Shown here piece by piece: positions 6,114 through 7,850 of a stretch of 7,850 bases of DNA. The notes under the pieces are model-generated. The model did no database searches and was not told the origin of the DNA. It saw only the letters and a program-made list of their open reading frames with translations. The translations under genes were made by a program, and so were the position numbers. Within the stretch, counting starts at the first letter, position 1; the number at the start of each line of letters is the position of its first letter. The DNA comes from Robiginitomaculum sp. (GTDB taxonomy: Bacteria; Pseudomonadota; Alphaproteobacteria; Caulobacterales; Maricaulaceae), in NCBI GenBank assembly GCA_026982235.1, contig JALSHM010000462.1, positions 1 to 7,850 on the forward strand, written 5' to 3'.

Positions 6114-6121
6114 ATAGGAAT

Positions 6122-6126
6122 GGAGG
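6122..6126 (+). promoter_or_regulatory. Shine-Dalgarno site that sets the nadA start
   Basis: GGAGG lies 5 bases before the ATG at 6132. The in-frame ATG at 6120 precedes this SD and has only an AGGA immediately against it. The site therefore argues for 6132 as the start, giving 383 rather than 387 residues. Confidence 0.75.
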
Positions 6127-6131
6127 CAAAT

Positions 6132-7283
6132 ATGGTGGAAACTTTAAATAATTGGCAAGACGGCAATTGGATTGGCCAGACCCTAGAGGTGGAGAACGGT
6201 GTTTGCGCCCTGCCCGCCCGCGTAGAGGTCGGCGACCTCGCCTATACGGACGAAGTAAAAGCCGCCGTCGATCATCTGTATGAACGGGTCGCGGATTTCA
6301 TCCCCGAATTTGAATGGCCGGCCTATGCGCCGCTTGTCCATGCTATTAACAAGCTTAAGGTCGAGAAAAACGCTGTCGTCCTCGCCCACAATTATATGAC
6401 ACCGGATATTTATGCACTGGTCGGGGATTTCAAAGGCGACAGTCTCGGCCTGGCCATAGAAGCCACCAAGACGGACGCCGATATTATCGTGCAAGCGGGC
6501 GTGCATTTTATGGCTGAGACCAGCAAAATTCTCTGCCCAGATAAGAAAGTCCTGATCCCGTCTTTGGACGCAGGCTGCTCTCTCGCCTCCTCTATTACGG
6601 GCGATGATATGCGCCTGATTAAGCAAAAATACCCGGGCATTCCGGTGGTCACCTATGTCAACACCACGGCGGATGTGAAGGCCGAAACTGATATTTGCTG
6701 CACCAGCTCCAATGCCGTGCAGGTGGTCGAGAGCTTGGGTGTACCCAAAGTCATTATGGCACCAGACGAATTTCTGGCCAAGAATGTCGCTAATATGACG
6801 GGGGTCGAGGTCATCGCTTGGCATGGGCGTTGCGAAGTCCACGCCCGCTTTGACGCCGAAGACGTGCAAGCCATGCGCGAACGCTGGCCGGGCGTGGTCG
6901 TCCTCGCCCACCCCGAATGCCCGCCAGACGTGGTGCGCGAAAGCGATTTCACAGGCTCCACCAAAGCTATGTCAGACTATGTATCCGACAATAAACCAAA
7001 GAACGTCGTCCTGCTCACCGAATGCTCAATGAGTGATAACGTCGCCATGGCCAACCCAGACGTAGACTTCGTCCGCCCGTGCAATCTCTGCCCCCACATG
7101 AAACGCATCACCTTGCAGAATATATACGAATGCCTGCGGGACGAACAACACGAAGTGAAAGTATCGAAGCGGGTGGCCAAGAAAGCAAGACGCGCCGTGC
7201 AAAGAATGATAGATTTACCAGCACCGGGGATTAAGGGGCATTTTGATCCGAGAGCGGCGCATAAGGATATTAAGGTGATTTAG
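6132..7283 (+). CDS. nadA: Quinolinate synthase A
   Basis: A 383-residue [4Fe-4S] enzyme that condenses iminoaspartate with dihydroxyacetone phosphate to quinolinate, the second step of de novo NAD synthesis. Family motifs run in order: VLAHNYM (83-89), GDSLGLA (102-108), VHFMAET (124-130), DAGCSLA (146-152), VNTTADVKAETDICCTSSNA (176-195), LAHPECPPDVV (258-268), GSTKAMSDY (275-283), TECSMS (296-301) and CNLCPHMKRITL (317-328). The likely cluster cysteines are Cys149, Cys190 (beside Cys189) and Cys320, by alignment with characterised NadA proteins; the Cys189/190 choice is less sure. It has the long form typical of alphaproteobacteria, with an N-terminal extension of about 60 residues. nadB and nadC, often adjacent, are not in this window. 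It probably has its own promoter in the 57-base gap before it. Confidence 0.97.
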   Translation: MVETLNNWQDGNWIGQTLEVENGVCALPARVEVGDLAYTDEVKAAVDHLYERVADFIPEFEWPAYAPLVHAINKLKVEKNAVVLAHNYMTPDIYALVGDFKGDSLGLAIEATKTDADIIVQAGVHFMAETSKILCPDKKVLIPSLDAGCSLASSITGDDMRLIKQKYPGIPVVTYVNTTADVKAETDICCTSSNAVQVVESLGVPKVIMAPDEFLAKNVANMTGVEVIAWHGRCEVHARFDAEDVQAMRERWPGVVVLAHPECPPDVVRESDFTGSTKAMSDYVSDNKPKNVVLLTECSMSDNVAMANPDVDFVRPCNLCPHMKRITLQNIYECLRDEQHEVKVSKRVAKKARRAVQRMIDLPAPGIKGHFDPRAAHKDIKVI

Positions 7284-7327
7284 TGGGCTAAAATAAGCAA
7301 GAAGCCCCTCTCTATACCACCATTAAA

Positions 7328-7350
7328 GGCAATCATAAAACTTGATTGCC
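7328..7350 (-). terminator. 8-bp hairpin, better terminator for the minus strand
   Basis: GGCAATCA (7328-7335) and TGATTGCC (7343-7350) pair perfectly around a 7-base loop, 45 bases after the nadA stop. On the plus strand no T-run follows. On the minus strand the hairpin is followed by TTTAATGG, a short T-run. It could end leftward transcription or act as a 3'-end stability hairpin for nadA mRNA. Confidence 0.35.
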
Positions 7351-7496
7351 AGAAACAAGTGCAGGTGTGGAGAAATGCCAAGAATTATTTAACGCCCAGG
7401 TAAGAGGCAAACTAAATAAAGGCACCACTTTACCACCTCAACCTGCTCACGTCTCTTCAAACAGCTATCCATCTTCCAAGTTTGCGTGTTTACAGA

Positions 7497-7546
7497 TACA
7501 CCAAGATGGACACCCGCCTTCGCGGGTGTGAGCGGGGTATGGTGTA
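7497..7546 (+). repeat. Palindromic repeat, copy 1
   Basis: The inner stem ACACCCGC/GCGGGTGT (7510-7517 and 7522-7529) closes a CTTC loop. An outer arm TACACCA/TGGTGTA (7497-7503 and 7540-7546) encloses it. The core (7500-7542) matches copy 2 at 33 of 43 positions. The core resembles the widespread proteobacterial intergenic element with a CCCGCCTTCGCGGG centre. Read on the minus strand it encodes LTPAKAGV. Confidence 0.8.
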
Positions 7547-7631
7547 AGGTTTGAGTGTAGGAGGATGGGATTGAACACATTTTTACGCTTTGTGGCAATC
7601 TCATGTGCATTATATTCATACCCGAAGCCCC

Positions 7632-7674
7632 CCAAAGCCCGCTCACCCCTGCGTATGCAGGGGTCTATCTTGAT
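7632..7674 (-). repeat. Palindromic repeat, copy 2 (inverted)
   Basis: On the minus strand this matches the core of copy 1 at 33 of 43 positions. The stem is ACCCCTGC (7645-7652) with GCAGGGGT (7657-7664) around a GTAT loop. Relative to copy 1, two base pairs of the stem have changed on both sides, so pairing is kept. The outer 7-bp arm of copy 1 is not conserved here. Read on the plus strand it encodes LTPAYAGV. Confidence 0.8.
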
Positions 7675-7724
7675 GTTGTAATTTGACGCTTGCATTCGCA
7701 AGAATACCCCCATATATTCACCGT

Positions 7725-7850
7725 ATGTTCTACACATATATTTGCACAAACAAGCCACGTGGTACACTTTATACTGGGCACACTGATGACCTGTCCGCCC
7801 GGATGGAACAGCATAAGCAGAAAATATTCGGCGGCTTCACGGCAAAATAT
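7725..7850 (+). CDS. GIY-YIG nuclease-family protein, 5' part only
   Basis: The window ends inside this gene; 42 codons are visible. They carry the GIY-YIG N-terminal pattern: YTY (residues 3-5) in the GIY position, LYTG (15-18) in the YIG position, then HTDDLSARMEQHK (19-31) with the conserved arginine at Arg26, and FGGFTAKY (35-42). This matches the small stand-alone GIY-YIG proteins of the UPF0213/YhbQ type, usually about 80-100 residues. Their function is poorly known, although some relatives nick or cut DNA. I start at ATG 7725, which gives the family's usual MFYTY N-terminus. There is no clear SD, and the frame is also open upstream, including a TTG at 7683. The end and any frameshift beyond 7850 cannot be judged. 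Confidence 0.85.
   Translation, partial: MFYTYICTNKPRGTLYTGHTDDLSARMEQHKQKIFGGFTAKY

Larger units (their letters stand above)
7284..7724. other. Gene-poor region between nadA and the GIY-YIG gene
   Basis: These 441 bases hold no gene that I can support. They contain a perfect hairpin (7328-7350), two inverted copies of a palindromic repeat (7497-7546 and 7632-7674) and otherwise unstructured AT-rich sequence. A weak GGGCT...AGCCC pair (7285-7289 and 7303-7307, 13-base loop) follows the nadA stop but lacks a T-run. The open frames crossing the region have no family features. Parts of them just translate the repeat units (LTPAKAGV and LTPAYAGV). Confidence 0.7.

Noticed and set aside
6183..6911. 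Long minus-strand open frame of 242 codons inside nadA
   Set aside because: It is antisense to a clear NadA, shows no domain and is explained by codon bias of the real gene.
7497..7674. CRISPR array
   Set aside because: There are only two diverged copies in opposite orientation with no regular spacer. They are palindromic intergenic elements.
7562..7685. Plus-strand open frame between and through the repeats, with a GGAGG near 7560
   Set aside because: It has no suitable start near the SD-like site, and its tail is just the repeat peptide LTPAYAGV. No family resemblance.
7389..7767. Two minus-strand open frames (85 and 100 codons) after nadA
   Set aside because: They translate the palindromic repeats and antisense of the GIY-YIG start, with no recognisable domain.

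Overview
This window looks like a chromosomal segment from an alphaproteobacterium. The 55-residue L33 protein is the cysteine-free form and closely resembles alphaproteobacterial L33 as I recall it. The NadA, YfdR-like HD hydrolase and NUDT19-like Nudix proteins also fit that group. Base composition is moderate and non-coding DNA is sparse until the last 570 bases. I cannot name a genus.

Layout, left to right. A plus-strand cluster (15-3486) holds a Nudix hydrolase with an interrupted Nudix box, a YcaD-like MFS transporter, the short gene rpmG (L33) with its own apparent promoter, ygfZ (a folate-binding protein of Fe-S cluster maintenance) and tag (3-methyladenine DNA glycosylase I). ygfZ and tag overlap. 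A minus-strand type II toxin-antitoxin operon follows (3626-4239): a RelE/ParE-fold toxin gene first, then an XRE-family antitoxin. It has a perfect 7-bp inverted repeat just upstream that is a good operator candidate. A strong Shine-Dalgarno site overlapping the antitoxin stop leads into a 13-codon stub, perhaps the remnant of a third gene.

Divergent from the TA operon is a second plus-strand block (4378-7283). It contains a FabH-type ketoacyl synthase of the 371-residue PA3286-like class, a YfdR-like HD phosphohydrolase that overlaps its stop by one base, and nadA (quinolinate synthase), here without nadB or nadC beside it.

The last 567 bases hold a 441-bp gene-free stretch (7284-7724) with an 8-bp hairpin and two inverted copies of a palindromic repeat. 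The repeats differ at two stem positions by fully compensatory changes. After them comes the 5' part of a GIY-YIG nuclease-family gene that runs off the end.

The genes are mostly housekeeping: translation, Fe-S repair, DNA alkylation repair, NAD synthesis, fatty-acid priming and nucleotide clean-up. The accessory signals are the TA module and the repeat/GIY-YIG end. I see no clear evidence of a wholly new multi-gene system. The most unusual items are the TA control region, the stub after the antitoxin and the covarying repeat pair.
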